Shown in pieces: positions 11,159 through 23,349 of a stretch of 64,000 nucleotides of DNA. Each line of letters begins with the position of its first letter. Position 1 is the first letter of the stretch. A program made the position numbers and the translations under genes. The DNA comes from Molanna angustata (lineage: Eukaryota > Arthropoda > Insecta > Trichoptera > Molannidae): contig OY754970.1 in assembly GCA_963576475.1 (NCBI GenBank), positions 36,855,447 through 36,919,446 of the forward strand, in the 5' to 3' direction. The notes under the pieces were generated by a model. The model did no database searches, was not told where the DNA came from, and was given only the letters and a program-made list of their open reading frames with translations.

Positions 11159-11460
11159 AATGTTTCCTTTCCTAATTTAAGCTAGAACCTTGTGTAAGCT
11201 TGAGCTGCTTGCTAGAAGCAGCAGCTCTTTGCTTACACAATAAAAATACTTTACTCATAATCTATAAAACAAATCACATAAATTAAAAAAATAAATTAAT
11301 ACACAATTATAAATAAACACTCATTTCAAAATCAAAAGCAATACAAAAAGAATATAAACATATACATTTCAAATTGAGAAAAAAATAATATATATCATAA
11401 AAACCATAACACAAAATACATAACACATATAAAAATGAAAATTAACCACAAACTGAAAAT
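11159..11460 (+). repeat. Dispersed repeat (inverted partner 61800-61998)
   Basis: AATGTTTCCTTTCCTAATTT, AGCTTG and a GCAGCTCTTTGCT block followed by ACACAATAAAAATACTT match the reverse complement of 61800-61998. The left end is sharp in both copies. The right part is A-rich, so this may be the 3' end of an unidentified retroelement. Confidence 0.6.
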
Positions 11461-11599
11461 TAATAGAATATTAAGTAGATAATTTCAAATTGTTTTGATT
11501 TTTTTTCATGTGATGATGTAATGTGTTACCTACTTCATAGATGGCAATAGTATAATTTTCTGGTGAATTGTTACACATTATTCAAATATATAGTACTTC

Positions 11600-11710
11600 C
11601 AAAAATTACATTGATAAAGGAACTCAATAAGAAGGCATAATTGGTGAACGTTGCGCAAGCGCATAAAGTGATCACGTAAACCACCCAAGATGACAGGTCC
11701 CTACTTCGTC
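11600..11710 (+). repeat. Dispersed repeat (partner 33225-33330)
   Basis: The blocks GGTGAACGT-GCGCAAGC, GT-AACACGTAAA and ATGACAGGTC occur in the same order in both places. No terminal structure or coding sense seen. Confidence 0.55.
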
Positions 11711-12312
11711 TCTATTGAGAGGTTAAAAAGTTTGTCAATAAAAAAATCATTTGATTCCCGACAGGGAAAAAAAATCCAATGTTTGCGTCTATGCAATTAT
11801 TATAAAAAAATATTCGAGAGGAAATAAATTGACACTGAATAAAACAACCATTATTAGACAGATGGACAAATTGAGACAAGAATCTATTATCACAAAACTA
11901 TATATGGCAAAGAATCGCTTTATGAGAGATCTCAATTTATTTTATCTTTAATCGATATGACTCCATGTTGGATTGTTCTCCTAAAGCAGTGCTAGATATT
12001 GTCGTGAGATAATATTATAGAGTATGAAAACTATGTAAGTAGATGTATCTGCAGTATCCGTTAAAGGAAGCTATAGCTCTTCAATACCCTCTGGATCTTG
12101 TGTTCTTGAAACATTGGAAATTGCACAATTTATAGTAAGAGAGCTTGCAGAGAGAAAAGTTAAAACCGGTTATAGATTTTGCACAAGTCAAATAAATGTT
12201 GAACTTTGACTCTTTCTTATCCGACAAAGTTGAACTATGGAAGTTTATTTCGCTTGTTCTATAGCCTGCATTCTCTGTGCACAACTGCATGCATTTATAT
12301 TTTATTTATTTA
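11711..12312. other. AT-rich DNA without recognised gene
   Basis: Two short open frames on opposite strands have no recognisable features. The stretch ends at the terminus of Helitron copy 1. Confidence 0.5.
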
Positions 12313-13926
12313 CTAGCTTTTATGTCCCGCCGTTGGCCAAGAATGTAAATTAGTGAAGGAATAAGCAATCGTTTATATACCACATAATATTGTCACACAT
12401 AATTTTTTTTAACCGTAGTATGAAAAGTAGTTTGAAATTTAATTGGGTTTAAGCGGTGTAAAATCTTAAAGTGATGGCCACAATCCATTTGCTTTTATAT
12501 ATAAGCACATACAATTTCTGCACGCATGGACTATGGGAAATGATTTTAAATATGATTTATTATAAAAAGACAACGTCGTAAAGAGTTTGGATTTGGCCAC
12601 AACCCCTATTTTTATATATTGTAATCGAACGCAAATAATGTGTTTTAAATATTTAGTAATTTTGGATGATGGGAAATGGTTTAAAAATTGATTAAACAAA
12701 AGTACTGAAAATATTCTAGTGTTGGTCCCATCCCATTCGTTTTTATATTTTTCGTCAAGTGTGCATATAGTTTATTATAGTTTTGCACAATAAAACTGAT
12801 AGACTTAAAACTGACACATAAGTCTAGGTACATTACAGAAGAAGAAGACTTAAGCTATGTTAAATAGTTTTTAATATGAATATAAACGTTGTGAAGATCC
12901 AGCAATGGCCACAACCCCGATTTTTTATATATTGTCATCAAAATGAAATGTCTACATAGAAAAAAGAAGAATTTCACTATAGGAAATAGTTTGTAGGTAT
13001 ATTGAATGTGTATTGTAGTTAACCTAAAATAGTTTAATAATTTTCCTATACAAAATCAGTATATTCTTGGTTTTTAAGAAGTAAGTATTAGGTTTGTAGG
13101 TACCTACCTACAATGATGTTCTAAATTAATTCGAATTCGATTTATAACAAATTTTATTTGAATATCAGAATGTGTCCGTTACCATAGTAACCATGTTCCA
13201 ACATGTGAAAAATATCAAATGTTATGGAGACATTTTTTGAATATGTAGGTACCTACATTGGTTTGTTCGATGCCATAAAAATGAAAATTGTCAGAAAAAT
13301 CAAATATTTTAAACAAATTATGCAATTTTATTACGCCCATATCTTTACTAATAATTAACAGACTTTTACAATATATGTTTTAAAACTTGCTGTAATGTCT
13401 TGTGTTTCATTTTATTATTCCATAATCACATTTATTTCAAAGGTATATTATTTTAAAGAACATATTCATTATATAGGAAAATTAAATATCGTATGAAAAG
13501 ATATTAAAATGGCGGGGTTATATGTACATTTGTACAAAACGCTTACTTTAAAAATAAGTTAAACATTATAATTAGACAAAATATTCACCATGTTTTTCAC
13601 TTAAAAGCTAAGTTATACTTGAAAATATATTTTTTTCGTGTAAATACGTACTTCTAACTTTTAAACTAACAGATATTTGCGTGCAAAATGTACACTTTTT
13701 TGACAGATATGACTTGGAAAATTTTGTATGAAAAAAATAAATATTGAAATATCTTTAAAATTCAGCATTTTAATCGCATTATTTTTAGCGTGACACTGCA
13801 TCAGGTATACTGGTACACGTTCGCACATAAATTAGATTTTTAGATGCTCTTGGTTTTTCAAAAGGCGTGAGACAAACACACACACACACACATACACTAA
13901 CATATTGATTGCTTTATTACTTTAGA
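12313..13926 (-). mobile_element. Non-autonomous Helitron-like element, copy 1 (1.6 kb)
   Basis: Read on the minus strand the element starts TCTAAAGTAATAAAGC and ends CGGCGGGACATAAAAGCTAG. The 3' end is followed by T, as for Helitron insertion between A and T. The 5' end abuts the CTAG end of copy 2 directly. Near the 5' end lies an (AC)n run. Towards the 3' end are degenerate units of about 130-150 bases containing GGCCACAACCC and TTTTTATATATT. No Rep/helicase frame is present. This copy lacks the purine-rich minisatellite of copies 2 and 3. Confidence 0.75.
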
Positions 13927-14699
13927 CTAGCTTTTATGTCCCGCCGTTGGCCAAGAATGTAAAATTGTGAAAGAAAAAGCAATCGTTTTTATAATATTGT
14001 CACCCAATTATTTTGCAATATCAGACTATGAAAAGTGGTTTGAAATTTGATTGAGTTTAAGTATTGTAAAATGTTCAAGTGATGGCCACAACCCATTCTT
14101 TTTTATATATTGCTATAAAGTGTGAATGAAGTATAATATTTATACAATTTCTGCTCGCATGGACTATGCGTAATGGTTTTAAAAATGACTGTTTATCAAC
14201 GTTGTAAAGAGATTGGTTTGGCCACAACCCCCATTTTTAAATATTATCATCGAAAACAAATTGTAATGTGTACCTATTGAAAATTTAGTAATTTTGGATG
14301 TTGGGATGTGGTTAAAATTTGATTAAACAAACGTAGGTACTGAAAAGATCTAGTATTGGTCACATCCCATTCGTTTTTATATTTTTTCATCAAGTGTGCA
14401 TTATATTTTTGCTCAATTTGACTGAAAGTCTTCATTAACGAAGAAGAAGAAGTCTTGAACTATAGTAAATAGTTTTTAATTTGAATATAAATGTTGTGAA
14501 GAGTTCAGTAATGGCCACAACCCCCATTCTTTAAATATTAGGTGTTGAAAATTATTCAAAATAGGATGATATAAATGGTTTAAATTTAATAAAACAAAAG
14601 TATTGAAAAGATTCTAGTGCAGGTTATATCGTCACATCCCATATCCCATTCATTTCATATGTATTTTCATCAAGTGTGCATATCGTTAATAATATTTCT

Positions 14700-15190
14700 G
14701 CACAATAGACTATTAGACTTAAAACTAACCCAAAAGACTAAATAAAAAAGAGAAAAATAAGTATAAGACTATAAGAAATAGTTTGTATAAAAAACTATTC
14801 CAATGGTCTACATAAAATAAGTAAAAATACATATACCTAATAGAAGAATTAGACTATTGGAAATAGATTGTATAAAAGCTCACCCAAAGGTCTACAAAAA
14901 AGAAGAAGAAGAATATTTAGACTATTGGAAATAGTTTGTATAAATACTGACCAAAAGGTCTACATAAAAGAAAATGAATAAGACTATTGGAAATAGTTTG
15001 TATTAAAACTCTCCCAAAAGTCTACGTACTTAAATGAAGAAGAATAATAATTAGACTAAAGGAAATAATTTTTATAAAAAAATGACCCAAATGTATACAT
15101 AAAAGAAGAAGAAGAAGATGAATTACACAATAGGAAATAGTTTGTATAAAAACTGCCCTAAAGGTCTACATAAAATTAAGAAGAAAAAGA
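14700..15190. repeat. Degenerate ~65-bp minisatellite in Helitron copy 2
   Basis: Units share GGAAATAGTTTGTATAAAA, ACC-AAAGGTCTACATAAAA and a GAAGAAGAAGAATTAGACT purine run. About seven or eight imperfect units are visible. The same array is larger in copy 3 (46430-47600) and absent from copy 1. Confidence 0.8.
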
Positions 15191-15199
15191 ATTAGACTC

Positions 15200-15370
15200 C
15201 AGGACCCGCCGCTTCAGGCCCTTCAGTACCTCCCGTCCCTTTAATCCCTCATTACGTCCCTTCCCATCAGGCCCTTCAGTACCTTCCGTCCCTTCAGGCA
15301 GTTTTATACCTCCCGTCCCTTCAGGCCCTTTAGTGCCTCCCTTCCCTTCATTACATCCCGTCCCATCAGT
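15200..15370. repeat. CCCTTCAG/CCCGTCCC minisatellite
   Basis: Short pyrimidine-rich units (GGCCCTTCAGTACCTCCCGT and variants) are repeated. It is GC-rich against its surroundings and is seen only in Helitron copy 2. The G-rich region at 35430-35490 looks like related sequence on the other strand. Confidence 0.7.
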
Positions 15371-15394
15371 CGGTTAAGAAAAGTTTAAATCCAG

Positions 15395-16010
15395 AAACCA
15401 TCCTGGAAGAACCGCGAAGAGATGAAAGAACCTTCTTTTCCCAGGATGCTCTACTTAATAGGTTAAATGACTAAATACACGAAGAAGAAGAAAAAAGTTT
15501 AAACCAAGATACCTGCGAAGAGATGGAAGGACAGTTGGACCTTCTTCTCCCAGGATTCTCCAACTTCATAGGTAAAATGTCCAAAAATACACGATGAAGA
15601 AGAAGAAATAAGTTTAAATCCAGATACCTGCGAATAGATGGAAGGAAAATTGGACATTCTTCTCCCAGGTTAGTCCACCTTCAAAGGTAAAATGACCAAA
15701 TAGACGATGAAGAAGAAGAAGAAAAAAGTTTAAATCCAGAAACCTGCGAAGAGATGGAAGGAAAATTGGACCTTCATCTCCCAGGATAGTTCATCTTCAT
15801 AGGTAAGATGACCAAGTACACGTTGAAGAAAAAGAAGAAAAAAGTTTATATGCAGAACCCGTCCTGGAAGACCTGTGAAGAGATGGAGGGACAGTCGGAC
15901 CTTCTTTTCCCAGGATACTCCCCCTTCATAGGTAAAACGACCAAATACACGAAGAAGAAGAAGAATAAGATAAAAGTTTAAATCCAAAAACCATCCTGGG
16001 CATACGCTCG
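15395..16010. repeat. Five ~115-bp tandem units
   Basis: Units share AAGTTTAAATCCAGAAACC, GCGAAGAGATGGAAGGA, TTGGACCTTCTTCTCCCAGG, CTTCATAGGTAAAATGACC and a GAAGAAGAAG run. The open minus-strand frame over part of it is repetitive and not a gene. It is present only in Helitron copy 2. Confidence 0.85.
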
Positions 16011-16965
16011 ACAATTCACCAAAGTTTCATTATAATCGGACAAACGGTTGATAAATAAATAAATAAAATAATTTTCCTATAGGAAATCAGTATAGGTATG
16101 TTATTGTTGATTTGTAAGTAAATAGTATTAGGTAGGTACCTACCTACAACAACCTTCTAAATAAATTCGATTCCTAACAAATTTTATTTGAATATCACAT
16201 TCTTTCTGTAGCCATGGAAACGATTCGAACACGTAAGTAATATCGAATGGTTCGGATACATTTTTTGAATATGTAGGTACCTACATTGGTTTGTTCGATG
16301 CCATAAAAATGAAAATTGTCAGAAAAATCAAATATTATTTACAAATTATGCAATTTTATTATGCCTATATCTTTACTAATAAATAACACATTTTTACAAT
16401 ATATGTCTTAAAACTTGCCGTAATTTCTTGTGTTTCATTTTATTATTTCATAATTACATTTATTTCAAAGGTTTATTATTTTCAAGAACATATTCATTCG
16501 GTGGGAAAATGAAATATTGTATGAAAAGATATTAAAATGGCGGCGTTTATGTACAAAAGGCTTACTTTAAAAATAAGTTAAACATTATAATTATACCAAA
16601 TATTCACCATGTTTTTCACTTAAACGCTAAGTTATACTTGAAAATATATTTTCTTCGTGTAAATACGTACTTCTAACTTTTAAACTAACAGATATTTGCG
16701 TGCAAAATGTACACTTTTTTGACAGATACGACTTGGAAAATTTTGTATGAAAAAAATAATTATTGAAATATTTTTAAAATTCAGCATTTTTATCGCATTA
16801 TTTTTAGCGTGACACTGCATCAGGTATACAGGTACACGTTCGCACATAAATTAGATTTTTAGATGCTCTTGGTTTTTCAGAAGGCGTGAGACAAACACAC
16901 ACACACACACATACACACACACACACACACAAACACTAACATTTTGATTGCTTTATTACTTTAGA

Positions 16966-18474
16966 TTTAGAGGACAACATACAGCGTGTAATAAATTATA
17001 TAAAATAAAGATGATTTGAGTAAATATCAAAGCCAATTACAGGTTGACACTGAAGTTATTTTAGTAAAATTAAGATAAGTTAAGGATAGTTACATATTAT
17101 GGTGAGATATTGTGTGAATGATGTGTGAAATTGTATATTTAAATGTGTGTAGTATATATGTAAAGTGTTGATTAAGATTATGAGGATGAATTTTTAAGTC
17201 TGTTTTATATTTTTTAAATGTTGGGACGCTTAGTAAGAATATTTCGAACTCTTGGAGATGTCTATTGTATGTACATATGTATTACAGATTACAGTAGATT
17301 GTTGCACGTTGAGCATAGTTAGTGTGCTGAGTGGTTAGGTGGAAAAGAGGAGTGTGTCTAGCTCTACGGGTAGGGATGTTGAAATATATATTATTCAACA
17401 GGGCAGGAGAATCAATTATAATACTTGTAAAAAAATACATTATTAAATATTTATAATAATACGTGACGTTGAATGATTGACGTCCCCAGACCATTGCGAG
17501 GTTTTACTGCCCAATCGATCATTCGAGTATAAAAAAATCAAAGCTAAGCAATATAGGTATTTAATTACTTGTTTTATTCTAATATGGATAGGACATAGAA
17601 ATTTGGATGTATATAATAAGTATAGTGATTTTGGAATGATTTTGAAATATTTTGAGATGCTTTTTCATACATACATTTCATTTAAAATTTGACCTTTCTA
17701 ACACAATCCTTTCCTCGAACTCCCAGTTCCTCTCCCACCGCCATTCCTTCTACCCTCGTTTTCTTATAATGAAAACCTGTTATTAGTTTCCTTTTCAATA
17801 TAAACTAATATTTATATCTATTTAATGTTAAAAAAATGGTTTTTCAATAAATAAATTAATATATATTATCCTAAGTATTTTACGAGGTGTTTGGAGGTGT
17901 CGAGGTGTGCAGTATGGCGTATATAAATTATTCGTAACATATACACACCTAATACTTTATATTATAATAAAGATAAAATTTATATTGGTATAGCATTCAA
18001 CAATTTAATAATACAATTATCATCTATAACATTAACCAATATCATAATTAATCGGTGTATTAAGAATCCCTATAGCAAAGCTTTTAGCATTTACAACAAA
18101 TTATAAGATTATCTCTAAAATTGTTTACATTACACATGGTATATAGAGCCTACATAATATTAGCACACCCACAATCTAAGATGTATTTTATAATTAACTG
18201 ATAAATTGAATAATAATTAGAACTCGAATGTGAGGTAATTAAATACCAAATAGATTTAATATCAAATAATTTCACTAATTCGTAAAGCATACCTGCACAG
18301 AATGAGTAGGTGTTATATATAATTATAAATAAATAATTCAATTTATATTTTCTGTTAAATATAACCAATACAAAACGACAGTCAACTTCTCGTTGGTGTT
18401 CGGGGTATGTAACGAAAGTCTCATTGTTCCATTTTCAAACTACCGCTTTCAAGAATAATTAATCAGATGGGAAT
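16966..18474. other. AT-rich DNA without recognised gene
   Basis: A few short frames, none with domains. The CCCACCGCCATTCC pyrimidine patch near 17700-17760 is unremarkable. Confidence 0.5.
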
Positions 18475-19165
18475 GCTAATGATTTTATTCCTCACTCACC
18501 CAAGGGGATATAGTGGGGAGTTATGATTTCGCAAAAATTAAGGCTATTTTTTTATTCCGTATTATCAACTAGTATCTTGCTGAAGTTGTATTCTGAAAGT
18601 TTCATCACAATGTACCTATCTGTTTGTGTGTGCTAATGTCCTATGTACGGCGTGTTTATTCTACTTTATTGACTATCGAATAAACTGCTCCTTCGATTCT
18701 TTTCAAATTTTGCAAATTTGTATATCTAATTCTCACTTAGACCCTATAGATTTTGAAGGAAGTCGAATTTTTCCAAGTGACCCCAATCTCAGGAAAAATA
18801 CAATTTGATATTTTTTTTCAAATTGCTAAAAAAGCACATCACTTTCCTAAAATAGCATTGAAGAATTATCGTTTTTTCATAATAAAATATTTATATCAAA
18901 TTTTCAAAACACGAGTATATTTTCAAAACACGAGTATATCTCTTTTTCAAGGAAGTCATATTATAAAGTGTTTCAATTTCTTTTTTGTTTTTTTTTATGT
19001 TAAATGTGTTTTTTGTAATAAATAAAAAAATCAAAAATAATCTAACAAACTCGTTTCATGAACATGCTGAAATTTTCCACACAAAATTTGTAACTTTGTG
19101 GAGAAACTTGGCAGTGAGGAATATAGCGTTTGCCACAACCCAATCGTTTTTATGTATTTTAATCG
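18475..19165 (-). mobile_element. Dispersed element, unamplified copy (relative of 62490-63905)
   Basis: The sequence matches 62490-63905 over both sides of the 90-bp array there (ATTCTTTTCAAATTT, AGTGACCCCAATCTCAGGAAA, GCACATCACTTTC, CTTTGTGGAG, GCCACAACCCA). Here the segment corresponding to the array unit (about 18555-18663) is present once. Its minus-strand start resembles the GAGTGGGTT-TGGCC start of the repeats at 24425, 29238 and 49630. No transposase recognised. Confidence 0.65.
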
Positions 19166-19319
19166 TATTTACCTTAATTATTTACTTTGGCTCTATGGAG
19201 AATTATATCAGGTCAGTGCTTTGTCAAATATATATATTCGACAATCACTACTTATCAGGTAACTATACTTTGAAGACTTAGCGCGGTCTTTTACGACACT
19301 CACCCAGTATTTTAAATTG

Positions 19320-19445
19320 CCAAACTGGGTCCGAAATGTAAGTCCGTAATTGCATATTGTATCACAAATGCAGGCTGATGTTAGACTGGTGATCGAACCC
19401 GGAACTACAGAAGTCATATGTCAAACTAACCGAGCAAAGAAACCA
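19320..19445 (-). mobile_element. tRNA-like SINE, second type (degenerate)
   Basis: On the minus strand a degenerate box A (TTGCTCGGTTAGTTTG) and a box B (GGTTCGATCAC) stand about 30 bases apart. The downstream body (CAGTCTAACATCAGCCTGCA) is unlike family 1. It is only a single copy here, so family status is inferred from the tRNA-like head. Confidence 0.5.
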
Positions 19446-22287
19446 TAAATGATTTGTCTTGTGTTTTTTCGCGTAAAGAGATTTCGTCCTAATTTGATAA
19501 AAATAATGTTTCATCCGTGTGTCGTGGGATGTTTCAAAAAGACTTAGTGTATTGTTTTATGAAAAATGTGCTTTCAGATGCGATTGATATTATTTGAACT
19601 TCTGCCAAAAACGGAATATAATTTATTTCAGTTGTCTACAATGTATTAGCGCATAACTTTATCTCTCGAAACGGATAAATTTCTTTTTCCCAAAATATAT
19701 ATACCTACGTGTTAAAAATATTAAATATGATACCAGAGATTAATTCACAAAATGGCAGAGGTCGGTTTCTGGCACAAAATCCTACCGCAAATTGGACACT
19801 TTTTCTTAACCGTAGCAGCATTTTTATGGATTTCGGATAATTTACTGCTAACAAATATAGGGTACGCGGAAGCCTCACGATATCATATATTACTTGGCAC
19901 TTGAGTCAATATAATGTGAAATGATAAAACAGTCGCTGATACAATGGTTTCAAAACAGTATTTTGACTTAAACAAGCTTTCAATCTAAGAAAACTATTTA
20001 AATTCATTTTACGCTCTTTAACTAAATGAAGAATATTACAAAAACACACAAATATTATCTAGGTTACATCATTTCAAGTTCCATAGAAATAACAGCTAGT
20101 ATATTATTACTTATCTTTTTTTTTATTTTTAAATAATTTTGTATTCTCTTCTCAGTTACTTATTTATTCTACTGCATATTTTTTTTTATAACTAAGTGGA
20201 TAGACCGACGACCATCCCGTCTGCTTCACTATTAATATATTAGCAATTGATAAGTTTATTGCTAAATAGCAAAAAAATAATTACGTGAGACACAATTTTA
20301 CCCGAGTTTTTGACTATTTTCGCAAGTTACATTTTTATTATTTCAAAAAAGTTACTACAGACAATATCGTTTCGATACTAATTCTCGTTGTCATATCTCT
20401 GAAACGTGGCAATTTAGAGATTTGCATTCAAGCGAACGGGGAGAGATTAGCTCACGCTACGGTTGAAGCGAAATATTATGACCCGTAAAAGGTCAGTAGA
20501 TAAGCTCAATCCGAAAGAGTACTGCGCACCGCTGGTGGCCAATGTCTTTTTTTTAATATCCACTTTCACGGTAGGTTTGAGATCGACCGATCGTTAACTT
20601 AATGCACGGCCATAGTTTCCGGAAGTCGGAGAAATATTATTATTATTATAACGAATTGCGGAGAAAATACAAACATTTTGTTTCGGAAGGAAACAAACAC
20701 ACACCACCGCTTTCGTCCGTGACAAAAAGTATTGGATAAAGTTTTGCGGAAACATTTGGCCCGATGCATCTAAACTTCATTCAAGTACCTGCACAAATAT
20801 GTTATGGTTGTAACATTTTTTTGATGTTGAACAAAGATTTCTATTGCCTTTTTGTGAACTCTGACGTATTGAAGAAATACCTTAGATTTTTATTAATAAT
20901 GTGTTAATTTACAAGAATAACCTAAATTATATATATTATTAAATTACAATCCTAGGATTGGTCTGCACAAAACGCTCGGTCTTTCCACTTATCTCTATCT
21001 TCCGCCAGTAAACAAACTACAAAGCAGTAAATGCAAAATTAATTTATATTTGTAGAACATCTCCTTTTTTTTTTATTTACTTGTAACATCTTCTTCATAT
21101 AATTTTTACATTGACAGGCTTATTTCCAAAAGGCATTTTTTCCAACCAACCATAGTTAATGTTAAATATACAATACAATATTAATATATACTATAGAATA
21201 AAGTTATATGACAAAAACAAAATAGTAAAAATTTCAGAAGAAAAGTAAAAAAGATAAAAAGAGATTGGATATAAGAACAGTTCATAGCAATGAAAGAAAG
21301 AGGAGTGGAAGAAGAAATCAGGTATTTTAAAATACATGTTTTTGCTATTCCTTCTGCGCTCTTGATTTATCTTTTTTCCTTTATTCTTTGACCTGTTTAT
21401 GTTTTTATTGGGCTTAATTGTATTTTTCCTTTTTTTGTTGCTTAGAAAATAAATTACCAAACTTTCCAAATTTTCTAATCCATCTATCCACGAGTCAATT
21501 GGAAGATAATAATGCCTTACGGCGAGATACCCGCCATTAGGCTTGTTTTAATATGAATCGAAAAAATAACGATGATGTTCCAAAAAGTAAATACATAACC
21601 TTCCTACCCCTCTAGATACTTAACAATTCCTCAGGATGTGTTCCGAAGTCTGGTCTGGAAATCAACAGACCTGACACGAGGTAGAAGAAGTACTTAATAT
21701 TAATTCGATGAAGTTATTGAAGCTACCGTGTTCAATGATAAATTGAGATATCCAAATGTCTGGAATAAACCAGTGAAATCCAAGTAGATTCCTCACGTTA
21801 ATGGCGGAAAATATGAAAGAAATCATATCCATTGGACGATCCAGTGATTTTGCCAGATGTTCAGTAGAATATCTTTAACCTTTTCGCAACTTCACTGCGT
21901 GATATACATATTATCTCTCCAGTGGGTGAAGAATTATGTCACCAATTTCAGAGGACATACATACATCGCACAAGACTATAATATTACTAGGGATTATTTT
22001 GAATATAAGAATTTGATCCAATCCAGTCGGATCCCATGGATTCAGCCGGATCCGTGCAGTCCCGACCAGGATTGGTAACAAATTGTCTTTTTATTCCAAA
22101 ATCAACTGTATATAATATGATCAAGTAAGTTTATTAAATAGCTTATAAAAAATAGTATTTATCAAACAGACTATTTGTTCAAGACAATTTATTTCTTTTA
22201 ACAGATTGTTTAAGCTTCGAGCCAAGATCTTCGAATGGTCAAGACTTCATTTTCCATGGTTCTTCCAACTTTGTAGTCATTAAATGT
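19446..22287. other. AT-rich DNA without recognised gene
   Basis: A GC-richer patch near 20400-20560 has a plus-strand frame (ICIQANGERLAHATVEAKYY) bracketed by TTTAG and GTAAAAG, weak splice-like signals, but it is too short to call. The minus-strand frame at 21191-21469 is low-complexity Lys/Asn/Phe-rich. Nothing else was recognised. Confidence 0.5.
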
Positions 22288-22500
22288 CGGCCTTGGTAAG
22301 GTATCTTAATGCTGATTCAAAGGTCCCGGGTTCGATACCCAGTGGAGAATCCCGGTGGAGGTTTTTAATTGTGTTTTCAGTTTGGATCTGTGAGACCATT
22401 AATATCGTAAGTCTCTAGAATGTGGTAACATGTTATTGGGTGCGTGTTAAATTAATATTTGGCCTAGTACCTGTTATTTGCCCGAGAAGCAATAAAAAAA
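22288..22500 (+). mobile_element. SINE family 1, near full length
   Basis: The head contains CCCGGGTTCGATACCCAG (box B). Box A is damaged: CTTGGTAAGGTATC has lost part of GGCTCAGTTGGTTAGG. The body follows (GTTTTCAGTTTGGATCTGTG, TGTTATTGGGTGCGTG, ATTTGCCCGAGAAGCAAT) and an A-rich tail. Confidence 0.85.
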
Positions 22501-22741
22501 AGTAATCCACACGCGGTGAACTTCAAACGTGCACTAAACTATTTCACTTGTCACTTATAGTTACCCAAAATTATTGCAATTAAGGCCCTTGTTTACCCTG
22601 GGTATATGGATGTACACAAAAATGAAAACATGAAAAAAATAAGATTGATAGATTTGACGGTAACTTTGTGGTAGTCCATGATTTCAAAAATAAAAATGAA
22701 GCAAATACTTTGCTTTATACCACTTATTGAGTATTATTAAA

Positions 22742-22782
22742 CACTACTAGTTTCGGGAGTGCACTCCTCCCATCGACAGGTG
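22742..22782 (-). ncRNA. Hammerhead-ribozyme relic in Penelope 3' region
   Basis: On the minus strand, in order: CAC (stem I), CTGTCGA (core CUGANGA with one change, A6 to U), T, stem II GGGAG/CTCCC with a short loop, GAAAC, TAGTA (stem III ACTAGT, then the cleavage position in GTA), and GTG which pairs with CAC. The order and the adjacent 3-bp stem I fit a hammerhead with minimal, dimer-type stem III, as reported for Penelope-like elements. The core change should abolish or strongly reduce cleavage. Confidence 0.65.
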
Positions 22783-22800
22783 AATTATAACTAAATAATG

Positions 22801-23349
22801 TTAATGAGATTCTATGTCTACTATGTAAGTGTGTTGTGTTGATTGGTGGGGTAGGGGTAAATTGTGCGTTGTTGTGATTGGTTGGACAGAAGAATGAGGG
22901 ACGGATAACGGGAAAATTGAGAACAATGGAAAAGAATTAGGGAATTTGGTGTTATTGATAAGCGGTTTACCTAAGTTGATGTTTCTTTGAATTTCTATTG
23001 TCTCTAAACTATTCATCAAATGACCTTTGTGTGTTACCTGGTGTAAGAGTTTAACAGTGTGGCTATGGAATGAGTGGTTGGTTTCTAATATGTGGTTTGC
23101 AAATTCAGAGAAGTTGCTATTCATTATACATCGCCTATGTTCTTTAATCCTCGTATTAATGTTTCTGGAGGTTTGGCCAATGTATAATGAATCGCAATCT
23201 CCACATGATATTTCGTATATACCGTTTTTTTCTTTTATATCTATTTTTGTTTTTGAGTTACAAAGTAGTCTTCCGAGATTATTATTTGTATAAAATGCTG
23301 GTTTGATTGTTGTAGGTAGATGTTTTGTATTTGCTTCATTTTTATTTTT
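22801..23349 (-). pseudogene. Penelope-like GIY-YIG endonuclease domain, C-terminal fragment
   Basis: An uninterrupted frame of about 182 codons. From the truncated start it reads NTKHLPTTIKPAFYTNNN, then the GIY-YIG nuclease signature GIYEISCGDCDSLYIGQ (GIY and YIG about 14 residues apart, about residues 47-63), then TSRNINTRIKEHRRCI with the conserved Arg and an EH pair, the downstream FANHILETNHSF, and LETIEIQRNINLGKPLINN with a conserved Glu. In Penelope-like elements this domain follows the reverse transcriptase and nicks target DNA. The RT part is missing, so the fragment is a dead 5'-truncated copy. Its natural stop is intact. It lies inside another dispersed repeat, which dates the insertion after that repeat. 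The CCHH-type metal site was not assessed. Confidence 0.9.

Larger units (their letters stand above)
13927..16965 (-). mobile_element. Non-autonomous Helitron-like element, copy 2 (3.0 kb)
   Basis: The same termini as copy 1 (5' TCTAAAG preceded by A; 3' ending CTAG). It lies head to tail with copy 1 and shares the junction CTAG|TC at 13925-13930. Internal additions relative to copy 1 are a ~65-base purine-rich minisatellite (about 14700-15190), a CCCTTCAG-rich block (about 15200-15370) and five ~115-base units (15395-16010). The AC microsatellite near 16890-16930 is longer than in the other copies. No coding capacity seen. Confidence 0.75.

Noticed and set aside
15730..16014. 94-codon minus-strand frame
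   Set aside because: Lies in five tandem 115-bp units inside a Helitron; repetitive translation only.
20432..20488. Small exon between TTTAG and GTAAAAG
   Set aside because: Under 60 bases, weak splice signals and no recognisable product.
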